From Vicinamibacterales bacterium (lineage in GTDB: Bacteria; Acidobacteriota; Vicinamibacteria; Vicinamibacterales; UBA2999): a stretch of 64,000 nt of DNA. A program made the translations under genes and the position numbers. Positions 44,074 through 53,675 of the stretch are shown here, piece after piece (position 1 is the stretch's first letter; every line of letters begins with the position of its first letter). The stretch lies in NCBI GenBank assembly GCA_041659285.1, contig JBAZYO010000016.1, positions 62,001 through 126,000 of the forward strand, in the 5' to 3' direction. Under the pieces are notes generated by a model, which was not told the origin of the DNA, did no database searches, and saw nothing but the letters and a program-made list of their open reading frames with translations.

Positions 44074-45801
44074 GTGACGAAGGCGACCCGAGCAATTGCA
44101 GTGATGGCAATGCTGCTGGTGACCGTGCTGGCTGGTGCGGTTTCGACCCAGCAACCGGCCGCACCCACGGCCAAGCCCGACGACGGCATCCCCATTACGG
44201 ACGCCACCGTCCGGAAGGCGTGCGGCACCTGCCACAGGCCCGACGACAAGGGCCAGATGTCGCGCATCTCGTTCCAGCGCCACACGCCGGAAGGCTGGCA
44301 GACCATCATCCAGCGGATGGCCGCCCTCAACGGGCTGAATATCGATCCGCAGACCGCCCGCCAGGTGGTCAAGTACCTCTCGGACAATCTTGGCCTCGCG
44401 CCTGAAGAAGCGAAGCCGGCCGCGTTCGAGGTCGAGCGCCGGCTGATCGACTACAAGTACTCCGCCAGCGCCGACGCCGAATCGACCTGCAACCGGTGCC
44501 ACTCGATGGGGCGCGTCATTTCGCAGCGGCGCACGCGCGGCGAGTGGGACCTGCTGATCGCGATGCACCGCGGCTGGTATCCCCTGGTGGACAACCAGGT
44601 GTTCCGCCGCAACGGTCCGCCGCCGCGCGACCCGTCTGCCGACGGCCGTCCGCCCGACACGCGCCAACCGGTGGAGAAGGCGCTCGATCATCTCGCTCCC
44701 GCCTTCCCGCTGAAGACGCCCGAGTGGACCGCGTGGTCGGCCACCATGCGGCCGGCCAGGCTCGACGGCACGTGGACGTTGAGCGGCTGGGACGCCGGCA
44801 AGGGCGCCATCTACGGGCGCGTGACGATTGCCGCGGATCCCGCGGCGCCGGACGAATTCACGACGTCGATCACGTACCGCGTGGCGCGAACGGGCGAAAC
44901 CGTGACGCGCTCGGGCCGGACGGTTGTCTACACCGGTTTCCAGTGGCGCGGCCGCTCGACTACCGCGGCAGGCGCCGACTCGGCGATGCGCGAAGTGATG
45001 TCCGTCGATCGCGACTGGCGGCAGATCGAGGGCCGCTGGTTCACCGGCGGCTACGACGAGGTGGGCCTGGACGTTCGGCTCGAGCGCGTTGGCGCCGAGA
45101 CGCGCGTACTCGGGACCGATCGTGCCGCGCTCAAGCAGGGCGCCGCCGGCCAGGAGCTGAAGATCTACGGCGCCAACCTGCCCTCGTCGTTGCGCCCTCA
45201 GGACATCGACCTCGGCCCCGGCCTCACCGTGAGCCGCATTGTCAGCGTCACCCCTGACGTGGCGGCCGCCGCCATCGACGTCGCCGCCAACGCATCGCTC
45301 GGCGCGCGGGATCTGTACGTGGCCGGCGCGTCGAAGTCGAAGGCCGTGGTCGTGTACGATCGCGTCGACGCCATCAAGGTCAAGCCAGACTGGACCATGG
45401 CCCGTGTCGGCGGCAGCATGTTCCCGAAGATGCTCGCGCAGTTCGAGGCGTGGGCCTTCCATAACGGCGCCGACGGCCGTCCCGACACGCCGGATGACCT
45501 GAATCTCGGCTTGGTGGATGCGGCCTGGAGCATGGAAGAGTACGCGGCCACCTACGACGATGACGACGTGAAGCACGTCGGGACGCTGGATGCGGCGACT
45601 GGACGCTTCACGCCCAACGTCGACGGTCCCAACCCGGTGCGAAAGGGCAGCCGCAACAACATTGGCGACGTGTGGGTGGTGGCCAAGTACGCGGCCGAGG
45701 CGAGCGGCGGCAGGTCGGCGGCCACGATCCGTGCCCGCGCTCACCTGCTCGTGACCGTGCCCCTGTACATGCGCTTCGACCGATCGGCCGGGGGGCAATG
45801 A
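44074..45801 (+). CDS. qhpA: Quinohemoprotein amine dehydrogenase alpha subunit (diheme)
   Basis: 575 residues. Signal peptide AIAVMAMLLVTVLAGAVSTQ. The N-terminal cytochrome domain has two heme-c sites, CGTCH (50-54) and CNRCH (139-143). The remaining domains are strand-rich, including an IPT-like part (LKIYGANLPSSLRPQDIDLG). It passes electrons from the CTQ quinone of the gamma subunit to external cytochromes during periplasmic amine oxidation. The GTG at 44074 was chosen for the AAAGAGG 6 nt upstream. It overlaps qhpD by ATGA. Confidence 0.93.
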   Translation: MTKATRAIAVMAMLLVTVLAGAVSTQQPAAPTAKPDDGIPITDATVRKACGTCHRPDDKGQMSRISFQRHTPEGWQTIIQRMAALNGLNIDPQTARQVVKYLSDNLGLAPEEAKPAAFEVERRLIDYKYSASADAESTCNRCHSMGRVISQRRTRGEWDLLIAMHRGWYPLVDNQVFRRNGPPPRDPSADGRPPDTRQPVEKALDHLAPAFPLKTPEWTAWSATMRPARLDGTWTLSGWDAGKGAIYGRVTIAADPAAPDEFTTSITYRVARTGETVTRSGRTVVYTGFQWRGRSTTAAGADSAMREVMSVDRDWRQIEGRWFTGGYDEVGLDVRLERVGAETRVLGTDRAALKQGAAGQELKIYGANLPSSLRPQDIDLGPGLTVSRIVSVTPDVAAAAIDVAANASLGARDLYVAGASKSKAVVVYDRVDAIKVKPDWTMARVGGSMFPKMLAQFEAWAFHNGADGRPDTPDDLNLGLVDAAWSMEEYAATYDDDDVKHVGTLDAATGRFTPNVDGPNPVRKGSRNNIGDVWVVAKYAAEASGGRSAATIRARAHLLVTVPLYMRFDRSAGGQ

Positions 45802-47255
45802 TTCTTGGCCTCCGGGAGTTCCACTCGTTCGAAGCGGCGGGCCTCCGGTATCTCTACCTGGTCCCGAGCGCCGCGGTGTTTGCGCTGGACGACTGTTCCG
45901 AGGCCGTGTTGCAGGCCCTTCGCGCCGGTCCGCAGCCGCTGACCGACCTCGCGCGCGACTTGTCGGACCGTTTCGACGCGGCCGAGGTGGCCGACACCAT
46001 CGCCGAACTCCAGCGGGTCCGCGCGCTGGGGGAGATGCGCGACAAGCCGTCGGTGCCGGCTGCGCCGCTGCCGAAGATCGTGCCGCTGCGCCCGGTCCCG
46101 CTGCAAACGCTGGTGGTCAACGTCACCAACCAGTGCAACCTGGCCTGCACCTACTGCTACGAGTACGGCGAAGACAAGATCGTCGATACCGAGAACGGCC
46201 AGCAGCCGAAGTTCATGAGTGAGGAAACGGCGCGCGACAGCGTCGAGTTTGCGCTGCGCGAATCCCGGGAGAACAAGCACGCGCACATCACCTTCTTCGG
46301 CGGCGAAACGCTGATGAACTTCCCGGTGCTCAAGGCGACGATCGGTTATGCGCGCCAGCGGGCTGCCGAGGTGGGCAAAGAGTTCGACTTCAGCCTGACC
46401 ACCAACGCGACGCTGCTGCAACCCGACGTAATCGAGTTCCTGGCCAACGAGCGCGTCGGCGTCACCATCTCGATCGACGGTCCCGAGGAGATGCAGGACA
46501 AGTTCCGCGTCTTCAACAACGGGCAGGGCAGCTATGCGATGGCGGCGCCGAAGATCAAGGCGCTGCTGCAGCGGCATCGCACGCGGCCCGTGGGCGCGCG
46601 CGTCACGCTCACCCGCCAGACGCTCGATGTGCGGCGCATCTATCAGCACCTGACCGACGACCTCGGCTTCTGGGAGGTCGGCTTCGCCCCGGTCACGACC
46701 GCGCCCGGCCGCGACTACGCGATTTCCGATGGCGGCTTCGATCACCTGCTCGAGCAGTTCCGCGCGCTCGCGGCCGACTACCTCGAGGCTTCGCTCCAGA
46801 ACCGGCACCACGGCTTCTCCAACGTCCGCGAGACGTTGCAGGAAATCCACCACGGCCACGCCAAGGCGTATCCGTGCGGTGCGGGGATCGGCTTGATGGG
46901 GGTGTCCACCGACGGCCGCGTCGCCCTGTGCCACCGCTTCGCCGGCTCCGACGATCACGGCCTCGGCACCGTGAAGGACGGCGTGTCGTGGGAGCGCCAG
47001 CAGGCGTTTCTCGATGCCCATCACATCGCCAACAAGACCGACTGCTCGACCTGCTGGGCGCGACCGATCTGCGCCGGCGGCTGTTATCACGAAGCCAATA
47101 CGCGTTACGGATCGACCGAAAGTCCCAACCTGCACTACTGCGAGTGGATTCGAGGCTGGACGCACACCTGCCTCGAGATTTACGGCGAGCTGGCCGGGAA
47201 GAACCCCGCATTCCTCACGCAGTTCGACGACGAACCGACGGAGAAGGTGTCATGA
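45798..47255 (+). CDS. qhpD: Radical SAM/SPASM enzyme forming thioether crosslinks in QhpC
   Basis: 485 residues. The radical-SAM cluster Cys are 113, 117 and 120 (CNLACTYC). FFGGETLMNF and ISIDGP are SAM motifs. The C-terminal SPASM Cys set includes CGAGIG, CHRF, CSTCWARPICAGGC and a final Cys near HYCEW. QhpD introduces three Cys-to-Asp/Glu thioether bonds in the gamma subunit before export. An N-terminal RRE-like region (residues 1-95) would bind the QhpC leader. Start and stop overlap qhpA and qhpC (ATGA both times). Confidence 0.94.
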   Translation: MILGLREFHSFEAAGLRYLYLVPSAAVFALDDCSEAVLQALRAGPQPLTDLARDLSDRFDAAEVADTIAELQRVRALGEMRDKPSVPAAPLPKIVPLRPVPLQTLVVNVTNQCNLACTYCYEYGEDKIVDTENGQQPKFMSEETARDSVEFALRESRENKHAHITFFGGETLMNFPVLKATIGYARQRAAEVGKEFDFSLTTNATLLQPDVIEFLANERVGVTISIDGPEEMQDKFRVFNNGQGSYAMAAPKIKALLQRHRTRPVGARVTLTRQTLDVRRIYQHLTDDLGFWEVGFAPVTTAPGRDYAISDGGFDHLLEQFRALAADYLEASLQNRHHGFSNVRETLQEIHHGHAKAYPCGAGIGLMGVSTDGRVALCHRFAGSDDHGLGTVKDGVSWERQQAFLDAHHIANKTDCSTCWARPICAGGCYHEANTRYGSTESPNLHYCEWIRGWTHTCLEIYGELAGKNPAFLTQFDDEPTEKVS

Positions 47256-47593
47256 AGCATCTCACTGCGATCAATCGCAAGGCCGCGCGGATGGAAGAGG
47301 TCACCAAGGACGTGGTGGCCCTGCAAGGGCCGCCACAGCAACCGGAGCCGCCGCACATTCCAAACGGCTGCTCGCTGGTGTTCTCGCCCGGCTGGGAAGC
47401 GGACCGCAACGGCGGCACCGCCGGGCTGTGCCAGCCCGTGGAGCGCGACCTGTTCGACTGTCACATGGGCTGCTACTGGCCGGCGCAGGTGCCGGACCAG
47501 TTGAACCATGCGCCGGACTGGACCGCCAAGTGCGCGGCCGCCCAGAAAGACTGGCGCAAGATCGACCTCATCTTCCCGGACGAGAAGAAGTGA
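47252..47593 (+). CDS. qhpC: Amine dehydrogenase gamma subunit precursor (CTQ protein)
   Basis: 113 residues with a leader of about 30 residues. The Cys/acid spacing fits the Paracoccus enzyme exactly with an offset of 33: Cys40-Glu49, Cys60-Asp66 and Cys74-Asp82 for the three thioether bridges, and Cys70-Trp76 (DCHMGCYWP) for cysteine tryptophylquinone. An extra Cys94 has no assigned role. QhpD modifies it, QhpG hydroxylates the Trp, QhpE removes the leader and QhpF is thought to export it. It overlaps qhpD (ATGA) and qhpB (TGATG). Confidence 0.95.
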   Translation: MKHLTAINRKAARMEEVTKDVVALQGPPQQPEPPHIPNGCSLVFSPGWEADRNGGTAGLCQPVERDLFDCHMGCYWPAQVPDQLNHAPDWTAKCAAAQKDWRKIDLIFPDEKK

Positions 47594-48705
47594 TGGCCAT
47601 GCGATCCCGTTTCGCGCAGGTATTGATCGTGCTGGCGCTCGCGTGCGGGGCCGTCACGGCCCACGCGCAGCGTCCGGCGCGCGGCCCCTCCCCGGCCGGC
47701 GGCGATCACCTGCTCTACATCGGCACCTACGCCGGCGACATCCAGATCATCGATGAAACGACCGAACAGAAGATCGGCGACATCAAGCTGCAGACGGGCA
47801 TTCCGCGCTCGCTGACCCTGTCCCAGTCGCGGACCAAGTTCTACGTGCTCGACTCGACGCTCGAGAAGATCGAAGTGGTCGACATCCCGACCCGGACCAC
47901 GCTGTCTACTTTCACGCTGTCGGAAGGCAACAAGCAGGTACGGATTCGCGGCCTGCAGGTGGATCCGCTCGAGCGGTTCCTGATCCTGCTCACGCGCTCG
48001 GCCACCAAGCAGATCGATCGCTGGGAGATTGGCGACATTTCACTGCAGCTGTACGACCTCGCGCAGAAGAAGATCACCCGGACCATTCCCTGGCCCAAGG
48101 GCGAGGAACGCGAGGGCGTCAACATCCGCTTCTCTCCCGACGGCAAGCTGCTGTATTTCTTCGGCGACGATGTCCTGATCCTGGAGACGCAGAATTTCAC
48201 CGAGGTCGATACCTGGGCGTTGAGCCAGCCGATTGAGTCGGGACTCGGCCGCATCAGCTTCGGGCAGGTCGATGATTTCAACGACGACCCCGGCTTCTTC
48301 ACCGGCTTGTTCACGATCCAGGATCCGGTCCAGAACCGCCGCATCATGGGCATCGGCCGGGTCAACCTCGTCGGCAAGAGCATCGATTTCACCCCCATCG
48401 GACCCGCCGAGGGCGTCGGCTTCGCGATGACCGCCGACCGCAAGCGCGGCTACGGGCTGATGCAGCAGATCGGCCGCTACGAGTTCTGGGCCTTTGATGT
48501 CGCGCAGCGGAAGCTGATCAGCCGCACCGAGTTCGAGGGGCGTCCGCGCATGGCCCTCCGCGTGTCATCGAACGGCCGCCTCCTGTACGTGTTCCAGGCC
48601 GGCGCCACCATCGACGTCTATGACTCGACGTCGTACAAGCTCCTGCGCACCATCGAGATGAACGCCGACCAGACCACCAATCTCTTCATATTGCCCAAGA
48701 AGTAA
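47593..48705 (+). CDS. qhpB: Quinohemoprotein amine dehydrogenase beta subunit
   Basis: 370 residues. Signal peptide RFAQVLIVLALACGAVTAHAQ. The rest is repeated four-strand units of a beta propeller (LYIGTYAGDIQIIDE, KFYVLDSTLEKIEVVDI, LLYFFGDDVLILET and later repeats). In QHNDH the propeller packs on the gamma subunit and forms the active-site cavity. ATG at 47593 shares a base with the qhpC stop. It is exported by Sec through its own signal peptide, unlike QhpC. Confidence 0.92.
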   Translation: MAMRSRFAQVLIVLALACGAVTAHAQRPARGPSPAGGDHLLYIGTYAGDIQIIDETTEQKIGDIKLQTGIPRSLTLSQSRTKFYVLDSTLEKIEVVDIPTRTTLSTFTLSEGNKQVRIRGLQVDPLERFLILLTRSATKQIDRWEIGDISLQLYDLAQKKITRTIPWPKGEEREGVNIRFSPDGKLLYFFGDDVLILETQNFTEVDTWALSQPIESGLGRISFGQVDDFNDDPGFFTGLFTIQDPVQNRRIMGIGRVNLVGKSIDFTPIGPAEGVGFAMTADRKRGYGLMQQIGRYEFWAFDVAQRKLISRTEFEGRPRMALRVSSNGRLLYVFQAGATIDVYDSTSYKLLRTIEMNADQTTNLFILPKK

Positions 48706-48709
48706 GCAC

Positions 48710-50437
48710 GTGGACCGACGAGCGTTCGCCTATCTCGTTCCCCACTGGCGACGCCTCGTTCTCGTCCTGGTCATCAGCCTCGTGAGCACGGCGGCGACGC
48801 TGGCGATGCCGTACCTCTCGAAAGATCTCATCGACACCGCGCTGGTCGGCCGCGACGCCGCGGCCTTGCGGCGCATTGTCCTCATGTTCGCCGTGCTCGG
48901 TGTGGCCGGCTTCGCCCTCAACGTGGTGAGCGGCCTTCGCTACACCCGGGTCTCGGCGGAGATTCTCTTCGACATGCGGCTGTCGATGTATGCGCACCTG
49001 CAGCGCCTGTCGCCGCGCTTCTACGCCCGCACCCGGCTGGGCGACATCGTCTCGCGGCTGAACAACGACATCAGCGAGATCCAGCGCGTGGCGGCGGAGG
49101 CGGCGCTGGCCTGGGTCGGCAACGTCCTGTTCCTCGCCGGCAGCCTGGTGATGATGGTCTGGCTCGACTGGCGGCTGTCGCTGGTGGCGCTGGCGCCGCT
49201 GCCGATCAGCCTGATCGCGCTGGGCGTCTACCGCCGGCGCCTGGAGGGCCGCATTGCCGACCTGCGCCAGCGCAGCAGCGACATCGGCAGCTTCCTGATC
49301 GAGACACTGCAGGCGACGTCGCTGATCGTCGCGTCCAACGCGCAACAGCGCGAGCGGACGCGGTTCAGCGGATTGAACGGCGCCTTCATCGACGCCTTGA
49401 TGCGCATGCAGCGCGTCACTTACTTCGCCGGCGGGTTGCCGGGCACGGTCTTGTCGATCGGGTCCGCGGTGGCGTTCTTCTACGGCGGTCTTCGCGTCAT
49501 CGACGGCACGCTCACGCTCGGGACCATGGGCGCCTTCCTCGCCTACCAGATGCGGGTGTTCGCGCCGGCGCAGGCGCTGATGGGGCTGTATGCCAGCCTC
49601 ACCACGGCCAAGGTGTCGTGGGGGCGGGTGCGCGAGATTCTCGATGCGCCGGTGGACGTGCAGCAGCGCCCCGGCGCCCGGCCGTTGCCCGAGTGCCGCG
49701 GTGAGGTGGCGTTCGAGGCCGTGACCCTCGGCACCGACCGTCAGTCGCGCGTGCTCGACGCCGTCTCGTTCACCGCGCAGCCGGGCGAGTGCGTGGCGCT
49801 GGTCGGCGGCAGCGGTGTCGGCAAGAGCACCATTGCCTACCTGGCCACGCGCCTGCTCGATCCCGACAGCGGCGTCGTGAGGCTCGACGGCCATGACCTC
49901 CGGGATCTCGAGCTCGAACACATCCGGAAGCACGTCGTGCTGGTCGAGCAGGAGCCGACGCTCTTCTACGCGAGCGTGGGCGACAACATCCGGTACGTGC
50001 GGCCCGGGGCGTCTGACACGGAAGTGAAATGGGCGGCCGAGGCATCGGGCATCGCGCGCTTCGTCGAATCGCTGCCGAACGGCTACGCCACCCTGGTCGG
50101 CGAGCGCGGCCTGGCGCTCTCGGCCGGCGAACGGCAACGGATTGCGCTGGCTCGCGCGTTCCTCGCCGACCCGGCCGTGCTCGTGCTCGACGAGCCAACT
50201 GCGGCGCTTGACGCCGTCTCCCAGCGGCAGGTCATCGACGGCTACCAGGCGGTGATGAAGGGCCGCACCACGCTCCTGATTACCCATCGCCGGGAGCTCG
50301 CCATGGCCGCCGATCGCGTCATCGTCCTCGAGGGCTCGCGCGTGGTGGACGAGGGCCGTCCGCACGAACTGGCCGCCCGGCCCGGTGTGTTTGCCCGGCT
50401 CTTCGAGATCGAGCGGCCCGCCGGCATCGACGCATGA
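48710..50437 (+). CDS. qhpF: ABC exporter (fused permease-ATPase) for the gamma subunit
   Basis: 575 residues from a GTG 4 nt after qhpB. Six membrane helices (about 15-285) are followed by an ATPase domain. Walker A GGSGVGKST has Lys372; the signature is LSAGERQRIALARAF (A in place of the second G); Walker B is VLVLDEPTAALD. It belongs to the homodimeric exporter class. In characterised qhp clusters QhpF is required for the gamma subunit to reach the periplasm. Overlaps qhpE (ATGA). Confidence 0.9.
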   Translation: MDRRAFAYLVPHWRRLVLVLVISLVSTAATLAMPYLSKDLIDTALVGRDAAALRRIVLMFAVLGVAGFALNVVSGLRYTRVSAEILFDMRLSMYAHLQRLSPRFYARTRLGDIVSRLNNDISEIQRVAAEAALAWVGNVLFLAGSLVMMVWLDWRLSLVALAPLPISLIALGVYRRRLEGRIADLRQRSSDIGSFLIETLQATSLIVASNAQQRERTRFSGLNGAFIDALMRMQRVTYFAGGLPGTVLSIGSAVAFFYGGLRVIDGTLTLGTMGAFLAYQMRVFAPAQALMGLYASLTTAKVSWGRVREILDAPVDVQQRPGARPLPECRGEVAFEAVTLGTDRQSRVLDAVSFTAQPGECVALVGGSGVGKSTIAYLATRLLDPDSGVVRLDGHDLRDLELEHIRKHVVLVEQEPTLFYASVGDNIRYVRPGASDTEVKWAAEASGIARFVESLPNGYATLVGERGLALSAGERQRIALARAFLADPAVLVLDEPTAALDAVSQRQVIDGYQAVMKGRTTLLITHRRELAMAADRVIVLEGSRVVDEGRPHELAARPGVFARLFEIERPAGIDA

Positions 50438-51126
50438 ACCGTCCGGTCCGCGTCGTCGTGATCGACAGCGGCGTCCATGCCGCGCATCCGCACGTGAACG
50501 GGGTGGGCGGCGGCGTCGGCATCGATTCTTCTGGTGACGTCCACGCCGATTACGTGGACCGCCTCGGTCACGGCACGGCGGTCACCGCGGTCATCCGCGA
50601 AAAGGCGCCGGCTGCGGAGCTGCTGATTGCGAAGGTGTTCGATCGCGAGCTGGCGGCGAGCGGTCAGGCGCTCGTCGCCGCCTGCGAGTGGGCGCTCCAG
50701 CAGGGCGCCGACATCGTGAACCTCAGCCTCGGCACCACCAATCAGCAACACGCGCTGGCGCTCACGTCCGTGGTCTCCAGGCTTCGCGAAGCCGGCGGCG
50801 TGGTCGTCGCCGCCGGTGCGCAGGACGGCGTGTCGTGGCTGCCGGGCACGCTGCCTGGCGTGTGGAGCGTGACGCTCGACTGGACGCTGCCGCGCGAGGA
50901 GTGCCGAGTGGCGGCGCACTCCGGCGACGACGTCTCGTTCCTGGCGTCCGGCTATCCCCGTCCTATTCCTGGCGTGCCGCCGGAGAAGAACCTGAAGGGC
51001 CTCAGCTTCGCCGTCGCCAACGTCAGCGGCCTGCTCGCCGCCTTGCTCGAGCGGGAGGGCGGCGCCGATGCGGCCGGCACGCTCGCGCGGGCCGTGGCGA
51101 CCGGTTGGACTGGGCGAATCCGTTAG
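50434..51126 (+). CDS. qhpE: Subtilisin-like protease cleaving the QhpC leader
   Basis: 230 residues, short for a subtilase, with no signal peptide. The triad is Asp11 (VVIDSGV), His46 (GHGTAV) and Ser191 (GLSFAVANVSG). It removes the leader from crosslinked QhpC in the cytoplasm. Its gene is last in the cluster; in described clusters the order of qhpE and qhpF varies. The stop overlaps that of the convergent permease gene. Confidence 0.9.
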   Translation: MNRPVRVVVIDSGVHAAHPHVNGVGGGVGIDSSGDVHADYVDRLGHGTAVTAVIREKAPAAELLIAKVFDRELAASGQALVAACEWALQQGADIVNLSLGTTNQQHALALTSVVSRLREAGGVVVAAGAQDGVSWLPGTLPGVWSVTLDWTLPREECRVAAHSGDDVSFLASGYPRPIPGVPPEKNLKGLSFAVANVSGLLAALLEREGGADAAGTLARAVATGWTGRIR

Positions 51127-53582
51127 TCGCGCCGAAGCGCGATCAGCGGATCGAGGTAAGTGGCGCGGCGCGCCGGCCAGACGCAGGCGCCGACGGCGAC
51201 CACCGCCAGCAGCAAGGCAATCCCGCCGATGGTCACCGGATCGCCGGCGGTGGTCTGGACCAGGAGCTGCGAGCTCTGGAACAGCCGTCCCACGCCGTAG
51301 GCGCCGGCGACGCCGATGGTGAGCCCGATTGCCAGCTGCACGAACGATCGTCGCAGGAACAGCCACGTCACCTGCTTGGACTGGGCGCCGAGCGCCATGC
51401 GGACGCCGATTTCCTGCGTCCGTTGCGTCACCGAGTACGCCGTGACGGCATAGAGACCAACCGCCGACAGCGCCAGCGCGATGAACGCGAAGATCGCGAA
51501 CATCGATCCGAAGATGCGGAATGGCCAGCGCGCCTGCGCCAGCGACTGATCCATCGTCTGGATGCCGAAGAGCGGCAGGTCGGCATCGATGGCGCGGACC
51601 TCTTCGCGCAGGATGGGCGCCATCGTGTTCGGATCGCCCTGGCTGCGCACCAGCAGCGTCATGAACGCGCGCGGGTCGGTGCGGAATGGCAGGTAGGCCA
51701 CCGGGTCGGGATCCGGCAGCTGGAAGTCGCGCTGCCGCACGTTCGGCGCAATGCCGACGATGGTGGCGGTGAGCGAGACCGGAATGCCGCCGGCCGGCGC
51801 CGCGCCGCCCTGCAGATCGATGCTCAGGGTGAGGCGCCGGCCGACCGGGTCTTCGTTGGGGAAGTGCAATTGCGCGAAGCGCTGGTTGATGATGGCGCTT
51901 TCGCGGCCGGTCATGCCGTCTTCGGCGGTGAGCCCTCGGCCGCGGATGAGGGGCGCCGCGATGGTTTCGAAGTAGCGCGGATCGACCGTGAGCATGGTGA
52001 CGTTGGGCGCCTGTTGGCCCTGCTCGAGCGGCTTGCCGTCGAGCGTCAGGCGGCGGAGGAAGCCACCCTGCATCGGCGCGTTGCTGGTGACGGTGACCGA
52101 CTCGATGCGGTTGTTGGACTTGAGCCGCTCCTCGAGATTCTGGTAGAACGCCAGGCGCTGTTCGAGGGCCGGATACTTGCGTTCGGGCAAGGCCAGCCGC
52201 ATCACCAGCAACTTCGAGGTGTCGATGCCGAGGTCGAGGCTGTAGAGCGTCAGGAAGTTCCGCATCATGAACGCCGCGCCGGCCAGCAGCACCACTGTGA
52301 GCGCCAGTTCGCCGACCATCAGGGCGCCGGTCCAACGGCGGGCGCGCACGCCCGCGGTGCCCGACCGCCCGCCTTCCTTGAGCACTTCGTTGACGTCGGT
52401 CTTCGAGATGTGCAGGGCCGGCGCCAGCCCGAACAGCACGCCCGTGCCGAAGCAGATCGCGGCCAGGTACGCGAACACGCTGCGATCCATCGTGAACTGG
52501 ATCCAGTACGGCCGCCCCACATCCTGGGTGGCCTGGTCGAACAGCCGGATGCCGACCAGTGAAATGGCCAGGCCGATCGCCCCGCTGATCAACGCCAGCA
52601 GCACGCTTTCGATCAGCAACTGGCGGACCACCCGCCAGCGGGTGGCGCCGAGCGAGATGCGCACCGCGATCTCGCGCCCGCGCTGCGTCGATCGCGCCAG
52701 CAGCAGGTTGGCCACGTTCGCGCAGGCAATCAGCAACACGAAGGCCACCGCGCCCATCAACGACAGGAACACGGCGCGAATCGGACCGCCGTTCATGAAC
52801 TCATTGAAGGTCTGCACCTTCGGCTGCACGTCCTTGTTGGTGTCGGGGTAGTCCGCCGTCAGCTTGCGGCCGATGTTGATCAGTTCGCTCTGCGCCTGGT
52901 CACGGGTGGCGCCGGCCACGATCCGGCCGAAGACGGAAAGGCCGCGCGCATTGCGCTTCTGTTGCTCCAGTCCGGAGATCAGCGCGAGCGGCTGCCACAG
53001 GTCCGCGTTCTGCGGAAACTTCAACCCCTCGGGCATGACGCCGATCACCACCGACGGAATGTCGTTGACCCGGATGGTGCGGCCGATCACATTCGGGTTG
53101 CTGCCGTAGCGGTTCCGCCACATGCCGTGCCCGATCAGCACGACGGCGACCGCGCCCGGGCGGTCGTCTTCAGGAAGAAAATCGCGACCGAGCGCCGGCC
53201 GCTGGCGCATCACCTTGAAGGCGTTGGCGCTCAAGTAAGTGCCGCTGAATTGCTCCGGCAACTGACCCTCATCGCTGACGTTCGCCGTCGTGCTGGTAAA
53301 CGCGGCCAGCGACTCGAAAGTGCGCGTCGCCTCGCGCCAGTCCCGGAAATCCAGGTACGACACGCCCATCTCGCGGTTGCGCACGGGATCGAACGAGCGC
53401 ATGGCCATCACGCTGTCTGGTTCGTCGATCGGCAGGCCGCGGATCAGCACGGCATTCACGAACGTGAACACCGTGGTGTTGACGCCGATGCCGAGGGCCA
53501 GCGCCAGCGCGGCCACCATGGTGAACCATTTGTCCTTGACCAGCAGGCGGGCGGCGAAGCGAAGGTCTTCCCAAAATCCCAT
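51123..53582 (-). CDS. MacB/FtsX-type ABC permease (ADOP family)
   Basis: 819 residues with the duplicated MacB_PCD-FtsX layout. WEDLRFAARLLVKDKWFTMVAALALALGIGVNTTVFT starts TM1, a large periplasmic domain follows, then TM2-4 (RAVFLSLMGAVAFVLLIACANVANLLLAR). The second half repeats this and ends DPLIALRRD. Such 'acidobacterial duplicated orphan permeases' are abundant in Acidobacteria and lack an adjacent ATPase, as here. The substrate is unknown. The N-terminal PadR-linked extension of some members is absent. Confidence 0.88.
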   Translation of the reverse strand: MGFWEDLRFAARLLVKDKWFTMVAALALALGIGVNTTVFTFVNAVLIRGLPIDEPDSVMAMRSFDPVRNREMGVSYLDFRDWREATRTFESLAAFTSTTANVSDEGQLPEQFSGTYLSANAFKVMRQRPALGRDFLPEDDRPGAVAVVLIGHGMWRNRYGSNPNVIGRTIRVNDIPSVVIGVMPEGLKFPQNADLWQPLALISGLEQQKRNARGLSVFGRIVAGATRDQAQSELINIGRKLTADYPDTNKDVQPKVQTFNEFMNGGPIRAVFLSLMGAVAFVLLIACANVANLLLARSTQRGREIAVRISLGATRWRVVRQLLIESVLLALISGAIGLAISLVGIRLFDQATQDVGRPYWIQFTMDRSVFAYLAAICFGTGVLFGLAPALHISKTDVNEVLKEGGRSGTAGVRARRWTGALMVGELALTVVLLAGAAFMMRNFLTLYSLDLGIDTSKLLVMRLALPERKYPALEQRLAFYQNLEERLKSNNRIESVTVTSNAPMQGGFLRRLTLDGKPLEQGQQAPNVTMLTVDPRYFETIAAPLIRGRGLTAEDGMTGRESAIINQRFAQLHFPNEDPVGRRLTLSIDLQGGAAPAGGIPVSLTATIVGIAPNVRQRDFQLPDPDPVAYLPFRTDPRAFMTLLVRSQGDPNTMAPILREEVRAIDADLPLFGIQTMDQSLAQARWPFRIFGSMFAIFAFIALALSAVGLYAVTAYSVTQRTQEIGVRMALGAQSKQVTWLFLRRSFVQLAIGLTIGVAGAYGVGRLFQSSQLLVQTTAGDPVTIGGIALLLAVVAVGACVWPARRATYLDPLIALRRD

Positions 53583-53675
53583 GGCGTGCCCTCTCCGGCG
53601 TTCGAGACCCTGATGGCGTTAGACACCGTTACGGAGAAATGCGGAGCCGGGTTCCGTTCGGTTACGATTCTGGCC

